From Alteromonadaceae bacterium (GTDB lineage: Bacteria; Pseudomonadota; Gammaproteobacteria; Enterobacterales; Alteromonadaceae): a stretch of 64,000 bases of DNA. Positions 40,701-50,288 of the stretch are shown here, piece by piece. A program made the translations under genes and the position numbers. The stretch spans positions 1 through 64,000 of the forward strand of contig JABXHM010000095.1 of NCBI GenBank assembly GCA_013373625.1, written 5' to 3'. The notes beneath the pieces are model-generated. The model ran no database searches. It saw nothing but the letters and a program-made list of their open reading frames with translations, and was not told the origin of the DNA. The number at the start of each line of letters is the position of its first letter. The stretch's first letter is position 1.

Positions 40701-41029
40701 TTTCACAAATAGCGATTAAACTGGCTCAACAAAATAGCGAGCAGCAAAATGCTAGCTGGCGTCTCCTGCAAGGTAAACATTATTTGCTAACGGCGGCAAG
40801 TTTTGCCAAACAAAATGCGGGTAAAAATCAACAGAAGGCATGTGAACAGGCTGAAGAAGTTCTTGCGCCGGTTCTGGAATATAGTTTAGATTTAGACATT
40901 ATTATGGCCTACGTTACGGCAGTTGAATGCGCCAATCTTGATGTGGATAGCAGCCAATACCTGGCAATAATGGAACGGGAAAACGTATTTTTAAACACAT
41001 ACCCACTATTAATCAGACAAGGAGAATAA
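37730..41029 (+). CDS. Winged-helix / STAND-type ATPase / TPR membrane protein
   Basis: This 1099-aa multidomain protein begins with an OmpR/CadC-type winged helix (about 10-103, with IEPKAMDVLLLLCQQAGEV and IETIRKRGYRVIADV). A STAND-like ATPase follows, with PFLGLQAYGEKDAGIFFGR, Walker A GPSGSGKSS at 167-175 and Walker B FMLVLDRFE at about 269-277. A single membrane helix lies at about 592-611 (TMAVLMLLTVTSIFLSL). The C-terminal half is TPR-like repeats that would face the periplasm. This suggests a membrane-tethered sensor that binds DNA in the cytosol. The start is GTG. A small DP-EP-like gene follows after five bases. The trigger and target are unknown. Confidence 0.82.
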   Translation: MDTSQFFLGDWQVSPASNSLRLGKTVSVIEPKAMDVLLLLCQQAGEVLSADTIVQQCWGAIEVGDNPIHKAITQLRKALGDKATSPIYIETIRKRGYRVIADVVFPQDDTSRAQKAQWQGGSPFLGLQAYGEKDAGIFFGRQNQITELLGRITQQVNQSRAFTLLLGPSGSGKSSLIHAGLIPRLTDPKGVNGIGVTSYTTVDFADIDADRLWLDLASHLLDWDIEGEPVFFEQSAEQLAAALQTDTDSVCERCQKVISAYAEFAQLAHPRFMLVLDRFEVLLDSPGFSASVRQHLLDVVEALACSNAVIVLTACRNDFYPKIARYPVLLKGKENGAHFDLAPPTPYELSQMIRLPAIAAGLTWSKDDSRDVMLDELITMETANHPDALPLLQYTLQELYLQRSGDELQASVYKSLGGIEGAIGHKAEQVFQIMDTCNQQSLPQILLLLVTMSPDGSNLTSRTARWDELKSPQQRDFVQAMVDNRLFVSHLQHGESCFRVAHEALLRRWPRVQEWINAHQDSLAVKTSLLNQAEQWRNEKRNPAYLLADGKPLQEALYLRDHSGLSLQANELALINASQAKANKMRWLKRSTMAVLMLLTVTSIFLSLQSQHAQQLAETKRQEAESLLGFMVGEFADKLRSVGRMDLLDGISNKAMEYFSESNEIENNAPWWQIGQPERSFKALFQQALTLQALAEVAYSRDKVDEATTGFTKAREQMQALLAVAPDHVELVKMLGVNAFWRGQLDYDAGRWPGAKAGFSDYLTYSQQLLSLEPDNPDAIIELSYAHNSLGSLAVDSLQYKKALSAFEHSLELKQQVLALQPDNTLLKTDIADTYSWLATASNHLGQFGTARNYAQQGQSILQTLRDADSDNPYVLESLAFALLRDANLLVRQNDIARALNQASEALQLFKQLIAHDPDNIIWQLGKARQQMDLLIINRLLPAEKRVFTEVEEQALLEDLLAQASQDIGVMIDYADYLQLTGNWAEGDNVLSQIAIKLAQQNSEQQNASWRLLQGKHYLLTAASFAKQNAGKNQQKACEQAEEVLAPVLEYSLDLDIIMAYVTAVECANLDVDSSQYLAIMERENVFLNTYPLLIRQGE

Positions 41030-41034
41030 AGCGT

Positions 41035-41403
41035 ATGTCAGCAGCCCCAGCGTATAACTTTACTGTGAAGGTTAACATTAGCGAAGCGCCGCCGGTGTTT
41101 GCCATTTATGATGGCAAACAAAATGTTACTGCTCAACCTGTTAAAGTAACTCAGCCCAATACAACCATTACCTACCAGCTTATAAATAACACCGATGACT
41201 TGGTGTTTGTTGCTCCGGTAATTAACGACGACCCGAATCATAATCTCATCAGTAAAATATCTGACGATGGCCAGACGATAAAATTTACTGACAGTGATGC
41301 AAATAATGAAAACATTTGTATGCAGTTGCAGGTTATACAATCGGGCACACCCGGTAAAGTCTATACCAGCCCGGATCCGCAGATACGAAACCGTAAAAAT
41401 TAA
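41035..41403 (+). CDS. DP-EP-family-like small protein
   Basis: This 122-aa soluble protein begins SAAPAYNFTVKVNI and looks like an all-beta sandwich (ITYQLINNTDDLVFVAPVIND, then ISDDGQTIKFTDSDANNENIC, then a DPQIRNR end). I associate it with the small DP-EP family seen in Alteromonadales; its function is not known. It starts five bases after the STAND-type gene stop, with an AAGGAG just before it, so it is the second gene of a two-gene operon. It has no signal peptide. Confidence 0.7.
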   Translation: MSAAPAYNFTVKVNISEAPPVFAIYDGKQNVTAQPVKVTQPNTTITYQLINNTDDLVFVAPVINDDPNHNLISKISDDGQTIKFTDSDANNENICMQLQVIQSGTPGKVYTSPDPQIRNRKN

Positions 41404-41416
41404 CTATTAATAAAAT

Positions 41417-41439
41417 GGCGCATTTAATGCGCCTTTTTT
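41417..41439 (+). terminator. Terminator after the STAND/DP-EP operon
   Basis: GGCGCATTTAATGCGCC followed by TTTTTT begins 14 bases after the stop. It closes the two-gene operon. Confidence 0.9.
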
Positions 41440-41832
41440 ATTTGCGATAGTCTATCTGTAAGGTGATTTAAACAGCTTGCACCGCGTTATACGCTATTTA
41501 CTTCTTTTGTAAATTACCCCTGTTAGCTGTATAGCTGACCAAAGTCAGGATGAACACCACACATTGTTAAATGCCAGTATTGCATTCTCTAAAACTGGCT
41601 TCACAACTGGCACATTGTCGTATATCCACTTTGTATGGCTGGCATCAGTCTCCGCTTACCTCGTCTGAATGACGGGCTGTTTATTCTTCCATTAATCTTC
41701 TAGAATTTTAAATATTCAATAAAAACAGCAGCTTAAAATTAGAAGGTTACCGGAAGGTTAACTTCTATCTTTTTTATTATTCTTTTACCAGTTTTTGGAA
41801 TCAACCCATTACTGGCTGGTTAAGGAATTTCG
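41440..41832. other. Leader region of the diguanylate cyclase gene
   Basis: This 393-bp stretch has no credible gene. Near its end GAAGGTTA occurs twice (41742-41749 and 41753-41760) with an 11-base period, which could be a paired regulator site. AAGGAA lies seven bases before the cyclase ATG. No riboswitch fold is evident to me. Confidence 0.35.
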
Positions 41833-42930
41833 ATGAGTACACTTAATACATCTTTAGAACACACATGGTCGCAACGATTTGCCGCGCTTAAAGAGACGTT
41901 TATCAGTCGTGAGTCAGAACGCTCTGGCACCTATCAGGCGAAAGACAGCATTGCAGCAAGACAAACCAAAGAGCGCACGCATAAGGCGCAATCTTTACCG
42001 GCCAATCTGGCAGAGACTATAGCTGAAATAGAGAATAAAAGTTCGCTCGCCAGGATCATTAATTTCGTCAGTGAGGGGATATTTTTCGTTAACGCTCGAG
42101 GCCAGATTACCATGATTAACCATATCGCGGCACGCTTGTTCGGAGAACCCAAAGAAGCATTAATTGGCCGTGAACTCACCTCGTTTTTAACCGACCAGTA
42201 CGTCAATGAATACCTGCATATGTTTGCCAGGTTAGCCGTTGATAGCGGCATGCAACTTAATCACGGACCGAAAGAAGTGGCGATTCAGCAACGAGACGGT
42301 GGCGTGTTATCAGCGGATATGTCATTGTCATCGCTGCCCGATGTCGCCGATGCCGATGAAGCAGTCATTATAGGGGTGTTGCATGACTTAACTACTCATC
42401 AGGCTGAATATGGCAAGTTGCGCCGTCAGGCCAGAACGGATTACTTAACAGGTATCGCCAATCGTCATGGTTTTGCTGAATCGATGGAGGTAAGCTGGAA
42501 GGAAGGGCACAGAGAAGGGTATCCATTGAGCCTGTTAATGATCGATGTCGATCAGTTTAAAGCCTTCAATGACGACTATGGCCATATAATTGGTGACAAG
42601 TGTTTACAGATGATTGCCAGTACCATTGAACTTTGTTTACCCGCAAGAGACTGTATCGCCGCACGTTTTGGTGGTGAAGAGTTTGCAGTATTATTGCCGC
42701 GTTGTTCGGCGCAGGTGGTGCAACTTATTGCAATACGAATAAAACGCCATATTGGCGAACTCAGATTCACCGACCTTGGCTTGCCTGAAACCGTGCAGGT
42801 GTCAGTGAGTATTGGTATTGCCAGTCAGTACGGGTACACGTATCAATCGCCGGAAGAACTCATCAGAGCGGCAGACGGGGCCTTGTATGAGGCTAAAAAC
42901 AGTGGCCGTAATAAAATTAAGGTGGTGTAA
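41833..42930 (+). CDS. PAS-GGDEF diguanylate cyclase
   Basis: This 365-aa protein has a PAS domain at about 70-190 (ARIINFVSEGIFFVNARGQI, EPKEALIGRELTSFL) and a C-terminal GGDEF domain starting DYLTGIANRHGF. The active site is FGGEEFAVLLPR and the signature end is GALYEAKNSGRNKIKVV. It should make cyclic di-GMP in response to a cytosolic signal. The RxxD inhibitory site normally found five residues before GGEEF is not conserved (the aligned residues are ARDC), so product feedback may be absent. There are no membrane helices. Confidence 0.93.
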   Translation: MSTLNTSLEHTWSQRFAALKETFISRESERSGTYQAKDSIAARQTKERTHKAQSLPANLAETIAEIENKSSLARIINFVSEGIFFVNARGQITMINHIAARLFGEPKEALIGRELTSFLTDQYVNEYLHMFARLAVDSGMQLNHGPKEVAIQQRDGGVLSADMSLSSLPDVADADEAVIIGVLHDLTTHQAEYGKLRRQARTDYLTGIANRHGFAESMEVSWKEGHREGYPLSLLMIDVDQFKAFNDDYGHIIGDKCLQMIASTIELCLPARDCIAARFGGEEFAVLLPRCSAQVVQLIAIRIKRHIGELRFTDLGLPETVQVSVSIGIASQYGYTYQSPEELIRAADGALYEAKNSGRNKIKVV

Positions 42931-42982
42931 CGCTGCCTTACAATTAAAGAGGCGCTCTGGCAATACAAGATGTATTGGCGAG

Positions 42983-43165
42983 CTATTTAGTGGTTGAGCT
43001 GTGCGGGTTAGGTGCGCGTTTAAAAATGCCTGTCCAAAAGGCGATTTCTAACATCACGCCGAGGGCAATAAAGGCCACTGCACCTAAAACAGTACCAACA
43101 AAATAGCAAAGCAATGCTAAACATAGTAATGCGCCAAGTATTAAAAACTTTCCAACAGGTGTCAT
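42983..43165 (-). CDS. Small hydrophobic membrane protein
   Basis: This 60-aa protein is almost entirely two hydrophobic helices (VGKFLILGALLCLALLCYF and VLGAVAFIALGVMLEIAFW) with a short polar tail (KRAPNPHSSTTK). Its function is not recognised. It lies downstream of cspD on the same strand and is convergent with the diguanylate cyclase. It could be a real small inner-membrane protein; no homologue comes to mind. Confidence 0.5.
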   Translation of the reverse strand: MTPVGKFLILGALLCLALLCYFVGTVLGAVAFIALGVMLEIAFWTGIFKRAPNPHSSTTK

Positions 43166-43296
43166 TGCCGCTCGCCTTCGATGTTATTGTGCTGCGCTGG
43201 CGCAGGTTAATACCTGACCATTTGAATAAAGTATATAAACAGGCCTTACTGCATTCGCAGTAAGGCCTGTTCCGTAATCTTTTCTGGGAAGAGTAA

Positions 43297-43515
43297 CTAG
43301 CGCTCTTCGTCCTCGACAATACCAATGTTTTCAGCGTGCAAACCTTTCGGACCTTGCTGAACTTCATAGGTAACTTCCTGACCCGCTTTTAACGATCGGT
43401 AGCCTTCCATTTGTATTGTTGAGTAGTGCGCAAAAATATCTTCGCCACCTTCCTCGGGAACAATAAATCCAAACCCTTTCGCGTTGTTAAACCATTTAAC
43501 TTTGCCAACCGCCAT
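43297..43515 (-). CDS. cspD: Cold-shock-like protein CspD
   Basis: This 72-aa OB-fold protein has the RNP1-like KGFGFIVPEEG and RNP2-like EDIFAHYST motifs, and IQMEGYRSLKAGQEV typical of CspD. E. coli CspD binds single-stranded DNA and inhibits replication in stationary phase. The frame continues upstream to 43569, but the ATG at MAVGKVKWFN is the family start and follows AAGAGGAAG. It is divergent from clpS-clpA, as in E. coli, where the Lon protease degrades it. Confidence 0.95.
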   Translation of the reverse strand: MAVGKVKWFNNAKGFGFIVPEEGGEDIFAHYSTIQMEGYRSLKAGQEVTYEVQQGPKGLHAENIGIVEDEER

Positions 43516-43677
43516 ACTTCGACTTCCTCTTAATCCTTGAACTAACGTGAAACTGCCCCCACAATACATAAAGGCATGGGGCAGGGAATGTCTTGTGCGT
43601 CACTCACAAAACATACTAAAACTGTAGATATTTTAACCGCATTATGCAAGTGTAATTTATTCTTTTAGTGATAAATG

Positions 43678-43711
43678 AATGGTAAAAAAGCGCTAATAAA
43701 TGGTAAAAAAG
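43678..43711. repeat. Two 13-bp direct repeats upstream of clpS
   Basis: AATGGTAAAAAAG occurs at 43678-43690 and again at 43699-43711, a period of 21 bases or two helical turns. The repeats lie 37 bases before the clpS start, between the divergent cspD and clpS genes. They could be paired binding sites on one face of the DNA. Confidence 0.5.
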
Positions 43712-43747
43712 ATCTAAAATTACTTGCAGACGCACTATGATTAAATT

Positions 43748-44068
43748 ATGAGTAAAGGTAACGCCATTAGTATCGATAAAGAACGCCTACTCGAGAAGGA
43801 ACGGCAAAAAACTGAACCGCCTCCGATGTATAAGGTCTTATTGAATAACGATGACTACACGCCAATGGATTTTGTAGTAGAGATTCTGTTGCGTTTTTTC
43901 CAGATGGATGCTGAAAAAGCAAACCAACTTATGCTGACTGTGCACTACCGGGGCAAAGCAGTGTGTGGCATTTACACTGCAGAAATAGCAGAGACAAAAG
44001 TCATGCAGGTCAATCAATATGCCCGCAAACATCAACACCCGTTGATGTGCACAATGGAACAGGCGTGA
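43748..44068 (+). CDS. clpS: ClpS, N-degron adaptor of ClpA
   Basis: This 106-aa adaptor presents proteins with N-terminal Leu, Phe, Tyr or Trp to ClpAP. It has the signature [19 protein letters not shown], the [19 protein letters not shown] loop and the C-terminal [11 protein letters not shown]. It lies 28 bases upstream of clpA and is co-transcribed with it. The substrate-making enzymes Aat and Bpt are encoded about 3 kb away. Confidence 0.97.
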   Translation: MSKGNAISIDKERLLEKERQKTEPPPMYKVLLNNDDYTPMDFVVEILLRFFQMDAEKANQLMLTVHYRGKAVCGIYTAEIAETKVMQVNQYARKHQHPLMCTMEQA

Positions 44069-44096
44069 GTCGTAAACTTAATAAGGGGCAAATTAT

Positions 44097-46376
44097 ATGC
44101 TGAATAAAGAATTAGAGCAGACGCTAAACGAGGCTTTTGTATTTGCCAGAGAGCACCGCCACGAATTTATGACGGTCGAACACCTGTTGCTTGCCTTGTT
44201 AGATAATGATGCTGCTCAGGAAGCCCTCAAAGCTTGTGGCGCAGACATAGACAATATTCGTGGTGAGCTGGTGGAGTTTGTTAAAGACACCACACCGCTC
44301 ATTCTGGACGACCAGGGCAGCGAGCGCGAGACCCAGCCAACCCTGGGTTTTCAGCGGGTACTGCAACGCGCGGTATTCCATGTGCAGTCTTCCGGTAAAG
44401 AAGAAGTCACCGGCGCTAATGTACTGGTCGCTATTTTTAGCGAGCAAGAAAGTCAGGCTGTGTATATTTTAAAGAAATCAGACGTGACCCGCCTTGATGT
44501 AGTTAATTTTATTAGCCACGGAGTGAGTAAATCTGAAGACGATGAGCCTGACACCAATGAAGCCAGCGACGAGATGGGCGAAGGTGAAGAGTCGGGCTCT
44601 GCGCTATCCAAATATGCGACTAACCTTAACCGTCAGGCGCAAGAGGGTAAAATTGATCCATTGATTGGCCGCAACAGTGAATTAGAGCGAACCATTCAGA
44701 TCCTCTGCAGACGCCGCAAGAACAACCCATTGCTAGTGGGTGAAGCCGGCGTGGGCAAAACAGCCATCGCCGAAGGGCTGGCCTACCGCATTGTTGAGGA
44801 AGAAGTGCCTGAGGTTATCAGTGAGTGCACGGTATACTCACTGGATCTGGGCGGTCTATTGGCAGGTACCAAGTATCGTGGTGACTTTGAGAAGCGCCTG
44901 AAAGGCATTCTTAAAGAGCTGGCGAAAGATCAAAACGCCATTTTGTTTATTGACGAAATCCATACAATCATTGGTGCTGGCGCTGCGTCTGGCGGTGTCA
45001 TGGATGCATCGAATTTACTTAAGCCTAAACTCAGTTCAGGTGAATTGCGCTGTATTGGCTCAACCACGTATCAGGAATACCAGGGGATTTTTGAGAAAGA
45101 CCGCGCCCTGGCGCGTCGTTTCCAGAAGGTGGATGTCGCGGAGCCAAGTGTGACCGACACCACCAAGATTCTGCAAGGGTTAAAATCCCGGTACGAAGAA
45201 CACCACAGTGTACGTTTTACGCAGAAAGCACTGGCCGCTGCAGCGGAGTTATCGGCAAAATATATCAATGAGCGTCATTTACCTGACAAAGCCATCGATG
45301 TCATGGATGAAGCCGGTGCGAGCCAACGTTTACTGCCCCAGTCTAAACGCAAAAAGGTGATCAACGTCGGCGAAATAGAGCAAATTATCGCAAAAATGGC
45401 GCGGATACCGGAAAAGTCCGTTTCAGCGTCGGATAAAGAAGTGCTTAAAAATCTCGGCCGTAATCTCAAGATGGTGGTATTTGGACAGGATAAAGCAATT
45501 GAATCGCTCTCTGATGCCATTCACATGTCTCGCGCCGGTTTGGGCAATGAAGAGAAGCCAATTGGTAACTTCTTGTTTGCGGGCCCTACAGGGGTGGGTA
45601 AAACAGAGGTGACCCAGCAACTCGCTAAAATTATGGGCGTGGAATTGGTGCGCTTTGACATGTCTGAGTACATGGAACGCCATGCGGTGAGTCGCTTAAT
45701 TGGTGCACCGCCTGGTTATGTTGGTTTTGATCAGGGTGGCTTGCTTACTGATGCGGTAATTAAACACCCGTATTCAGTTGTGCTGCTTGATGAAATTGAG
45801 AAAGCACACAGCGACATTTACAACATTTTATTACAGGTCATGGATCACGGTACGCTTACCGACAATAATGGTCGTAAAGTTGATTTTCGTAATGTCGTGC
45901 TGGTGATGACAACCAATGCGGGTGTACAGGAAACCACCCGTACGTCGATTGGATTCAAACAGCAGGATCACAGCCATGATGCACGCGCTGAAATTAACAA
46001 GGTATTTTCGCCTGAATTCAGAAACCGCCTTGATTCAATCATCTGGTTTAATCACCTTGACAGTGAAGTGATATTGCAAGTGGTTGATAAGTTTATTATC
46101 GAACTGCAGGCACAGCTGGATACCAAAGGCGTTTCACTTGAAGTCTCGGCCGCCGCACGTGCGCATCTGGCTGAAAAAGGCTACGACAAATCCATGGGCG
46201 CGCGCCCCATGTCACGCCTTATTCAGGAGTCACTTAAAAAAGAGCTGGCCAATGAACTACTGTTTGGCAAGTTAAGTAAAGGCGGTGACGTGCGGATTGA
46301 TCTTAAAGACGATAAGCTCGTGTTTGACTACAATTCCGAAGATACCGTTGAGTCAGCAGCAGAATCGTCTGATTAG
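44097..46376 (+). CDS. clpA: ClpA, ATPase subunit of ClpAP protease
   Basis: This 759-aa AAA+ unfoldase has an N-terminal Clp repeat domain (LNEAFVFAREHRHEFMTVEH) with the ClpS-binding site. D1 has Walker A GEAGVGKTA at about 214-222, and D2 has GPTGVGKTE at about 496-504 with arginine-finger regions. The C-terminal domain contains MSRLIQESLKKELANELLFG. It unfolds substrates into ClpP, which is not in this window. The length matches E. coli ClpA (758). Confidence 0.98.
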   Translation: MLNKELEQTLNEAFVFAREHRHEFMTVEHLLLALLDNDAAQEALKACGADIDNIRGELVEFVKDTTPLILDDQGSERETQPTLGFQRVLQRAVFHVQSSGKEEVTGANVLVAIFSEQESQAVYILKKSDVTRLDVVNFISHGVSKSEDDEPDTNEASDEMGEGEESGSALSKYATNLNRQAQEGKIDPLIGRNSELERTIQILCRRRKNNPLLVGEAGVGKTAIAEGLAYRIVEEEVPEVISECTVYSLDLGGLLAGTKYRGDFEKRLKGILKELAKDQNAILFIDEIHTIIGAGAASGGVMDASNLLKPKLSSGELRCIGSTTYQEYQGIFEKDRALARRFQKVDVAEPSVTDTTKILQGLKSRYEEHHSVRFTQKALAAAAELSAKYINERHLPDKAIDVMDEAGASQRLLPQSKRKKVINVGEIEQIIAKMARIPEKSVSASDKEVLKNLGRNLKMVVFGQDKAIESLSDAIHMSRAGLGNEEKPIGNFLFAGPTGVGKTEVTQQLAKIMGVELVRFDMSEYMERHAVSRLIGAPPGYVGFDQGGLLTDAVIKHPYSVVLLDEIEKAHSDIYNILLQVMDHGTLTDNNGRKVDFRNVVLVMTTNAGVQETTRTSIGFKQQDHSHDARAEINKVFSPEFRNRLDSIIWFNHLDSEVILQVVDKFIIELQAQLDTKGVSLEVSAAARAHLAEKGYDKSMGARPMSRLIQESLKKELANELLFGKLSKGGDVRIDLKDDKLVFDYNSEDTVESAAESSD

Positions 46377-46405
46377 ATTGCACCCAGGTGTCATCTGAAG
46401 ACATT

Positions 46406-46441
46406 AAAAAACCCGGTTAGCATTGCTGACCGGGTTTTTTT
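46406..46441 (+). terminator. clpA terminator (bidirectional)
   Basis: AAAAAACCCGGTTAGC-ATT-GCTGACCGGGTTTTTTT lies between the convergent clpA and infA stops. It has A and T runs on both sides, so it can serve both genes. Confidence 0.92.
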
Positions 46442-46488
46442 ATGCTTAACACATTATCGCGTAAGCTGGCGGATTTCCGCGTAGTTAA

Positions 46489-46707
<219 letters not shown>

Positions 46708-46887
46708 CTAAAGCAATAACCTCAATTAGTCAAATTTTTCGCCGCGCAGACATTAACCAATTCACCGATGGTTGTAAAGCGTTAAATAGTCTTTTATCGC
46801 ATATACGGCTGATATCGCTACCGATCGGCGGTTCACTGAACAGTTGACGCAATATAAAATAAAACGCTTACGTTAAGCCGGAGTAAG

Positions 46888-47595
46888 CTAAGCCTTTTCA
46901 TAGCGCAACCACTCATGGTCAATATAGCGTTCATGAGGGTAAAAACGATTTTTGTAGTTCATTTTAGCGCACGCGTCTATCTGGTAACCCAGGTAAAGGT
47001 ATTCTCGACCTTGCTGATGCGTGTGGTCGATTTGCTGAAGTATCATCCAGGTACCCAGCGAGCTATCGGTATAATCAGGATCAAAAAACGTATACATCGC
47101 AGAAAAGCCACTGGTGCCTACCAGGCTATCGATTTTGTCGGTGACGGCCACCGCAATGAGCGTGTCACCATCATACGCTTCGATAAACAGCGGGGTGTTC
47201 CATTCACAGCTTAAAAAACTGATAAACTGGGCTTTGTCAGGCGGATACATGGTGCCATCAGCATGGCGCTGTACTATGTACTTTTCGTAGAGTGGATAAT
47301 ACGCCGGGCTTATAGTGTCTGAAGTGGTAGTGCGAAAATGCTTGTTTTTATTAAGCAACCGACGCTGACTGCGGCTTGGCTGAAATTCAGTTACCGGCAC
47401 GCGAATTGAGTGGCACGCAGAGCAGTCAGGGCAATGAGGGCGGTAAATTTGCTCGCCACTGCGCCGGAAGCCCGCCTGAATTAATTGCGGGTAATTAAAT
47501 GCCGTTGTATTAGACTCGTCAACATAAACCAGTAACTGCTCTTGCCTGTCAGGTAAATAGCTACAGTTGAATGCTCGGGTAATACCAAATTTCAT
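46888..47595 (-). CDS. bpt: Aspartate/glutamate leucyltransferase
   Basis: This 235-aa ATE/Bpt-family enzyme attaches Leu from Leu-tRNA to proteins with N-terminal Asp or Glu, creating ClpS-readable degrons. The signs are RPHCPDCSACHSIRVPV with the Cys cluster, and the C-terminal part (YLGYQIDACAKMNYKNRFYP). In eukaryote-like ATE1 the amino acid is Arg; the bacterial Bpt form uses Leu. ATG 47595 overlaps the aat stop (ATGA), so the two transferases are co-translated. Confidence 0.93.
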   Translation of the reverse strand: MKFGITRAFNCSYLPDRQEQLLVYVDESNTTAFNYPQLIQAGFRRSGEQIYRPHCPDCSACHSIRVPVTEFQPSRSQRRLLNKNKHFRTTTSDTISPAYYPLYEKYIVQRHADGTMYPPDKAQFISFLSCEWNTPLFIEAYDGDTLIAVAVTDKIDSLVGTSGFSAMYTFFDPDYTDSSLGTWMILQQIDHTHQQGREYLYLGYQIDACAKMNYKNRFYPHERYIDHEWLRYEKA

Positions 47596-48329
47596 AGTGG
47601 ACAAAGTACATTTGCTTGCCAGGTTCTTGAGTAATCTGAACAGATAAAACCGGCATGATCAAGCGTTTGATTATGTTCACTTAGCCGGGCTATGAAATCC
47701 TCCCGAATGATACTGATTGCACCTAAACTCGACAAATGGTCAGTCGGCATCTGACAATCAATAAAAGCACCATTATTGTGTTGCATATGTTTAACTAAAA
47801 ACGCCAGCGCAAGTTTGGAAGTATTAGGGCGGCAATGAAACATTGACTCGCCACAAAAGACATTACCTACCGCAACACCATACAAGCCGCCAACGAGTTC
47901 GTCGCCATCCCACACTTCAATTGAATGGGCCAGCCCCACATCGTGTAATGCCTGGTATGCGGCAATCATTTCCCTGGTGATCCAGGTTGATGTTTGTCCG
48001 TATTGCAGTCGCGGAATATGGGCGCACTGATCAATGACGTTGGCAAAATCATGGTTAAGCGTTACACGATAACGCTGTTGTCGAATCAGCTTGTTTAAGC
48101 TGCTACTGATATGAAAACCATCCAGTTCAATAATAGCCCGTGGCGTTGGACTCCACCATAATATCGGTTCGCCCTCACTGAACCAGGGGAATATACCCTG
48201 GGAGTAAGCGGTGAGTAGTCTACCGGGTGATAAATCGGCACCATAAGCAAGCAAGCCATTGGGATCATCTAAGGCATTATGGGTGGGCGGGAAAGGTGTG
48301 TCACTGTCGAGAAATGGCAAGGTTAACAT
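47592..48329 (-). CDS. aat: Leucyl/phenylalanyl-tRNA-protein transferase
   Basis: This 245-aa enzyme adds Leu or Phe to proteins with N-terminal Lys or Arg. It has the motifs FPPTHNALDDPNGLLAYGAD, SQGIFPWFSEGEPILWWSP and GESMFHCRPNTSKLALAFL. The length is close to E. coli Aat (234). It overlaps bpt by four bases and lies 49 bases downstream of trxB on the same strand. Confidence 0.97.
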   Translation of the reverse strand: MLTLPFLDSDTPFPPTHNALDDPNGLLAYGADLSPGRLLTAYSQGIFPWFSEGEPILWWSPTPRAIIELDGFHISSSLNKLIRQQRYRVTLNHDFANVIDQCAHIPRLQYGQTSTWITREMIAAYQALHDVGLAHSIEVWDGDELVGGLYGVAVGNVFCGESMFHCRPNTSKLALAFLVKHMQHNNGAFIDCQMPTDHLSSLGAISIIREDFIARLSEHNQTLDHAGFICSDYSRTWQANVLCPL

Positions 48330-48378
48330 GAGTAATACTCAGTTTGACTGGCGGGCCCGTCAGACCCGCCGCAATGAT

Positions 48379-49702
<1,324 letters not shown>

Positions 49703-50149
49703 ATGGCCCAGTCAGTACCCACCATTTTAAAAGATGGTCAGGAATATATGAAAACCTGGCCGTTGCGACGTGAGCTGTATACGTTGTTTCCCGATTGCCG
49801 GGTTGTTGCCGCTACTCGCTTTGCAGTGCGCTTTATGCCACCTGTTGCCGTGTTGGCTTGTGCGACCATGTTAAATACTTTCGGCACCGATTATTTACCC
49901 CAGGCGTTAGCCGTGGGCGCTTTCTTTTTAAGCATGCCAATGCAGGGGTTGTTGTGGTTGGGTAAACGCTCCAACGAAACCCTGCCACCTCAGCTACGCA
50001 GCTGGTATCAGGATATTCTCACTAAAATGCGCGCACAGGGGTGTGTGGTGCAAAACCCGCAACACAAGCCACGTTACCGGGAGCTCGCGCGTTTATTAAA
50101 AACGGCTTTCGAAGATCTTGATAAGGCGTTTACGCAGCAGTGGTTTTAG
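49703..50149 (+). CDS. yfbV: UPF0208 membrane protein YfbV
   Basis: This 148-aa inner-membrane protein of the YfbV family has the conserved start LKDGQEYMKTWPLRREL. Two membrane helices (about 45-85, VRFMPPVAVLACATML and LPQALAVGAFFLSMPM) precede the typical LLWLGKRSNETLPPQLRSWY. The function is unknown; in E. coli the gene lies by ackA-pta. GAGG is at six-base spacing. It is convergent with sprT. Confidence 0.93.
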   Translation: MAQSVPTILKDGQEYMKTWPLRRELYTLFPDCRVVAATRFAVRFMPPVAVLACATMLNTFGTDYLPQALAVGAFFLSMPMQGLLWLGKRSNETLPPQLRSWYQDILTKMRAQGCVVQNPQHKPRYRELARLLKTAFEDLDKAFTQQWF

Positions 50150-50288
50150 TACTTTACCAGGCAGACTGGTTTAAGCTATTCCAAGCCTAACAAAAACCAT
50201 TAAAGTGGTGAGTTTTGATTGCTGTTTACATACGGCGAGAAGCCTGACAGATTTTCGCGCAGGTGAAGTTAACGTATTCTGCAGTGGG

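Noticed and set aside
37730-41029. The STAND-type ATPase as an Avs-like phage defence protein
   Set aside because: It has a DNA-binding winged helix, a membrane span and TPR repeats, no nuclease-type effector domain, and lies in a core-like region without mobile-element marks. A regulatory sensor fits better.
46377-46488. A serW-like tRNA between clpA and infA as in E. coli
   Set aside because: The gap holds only the bidirectional terminator; no tRNA arms or CCA end can be found.
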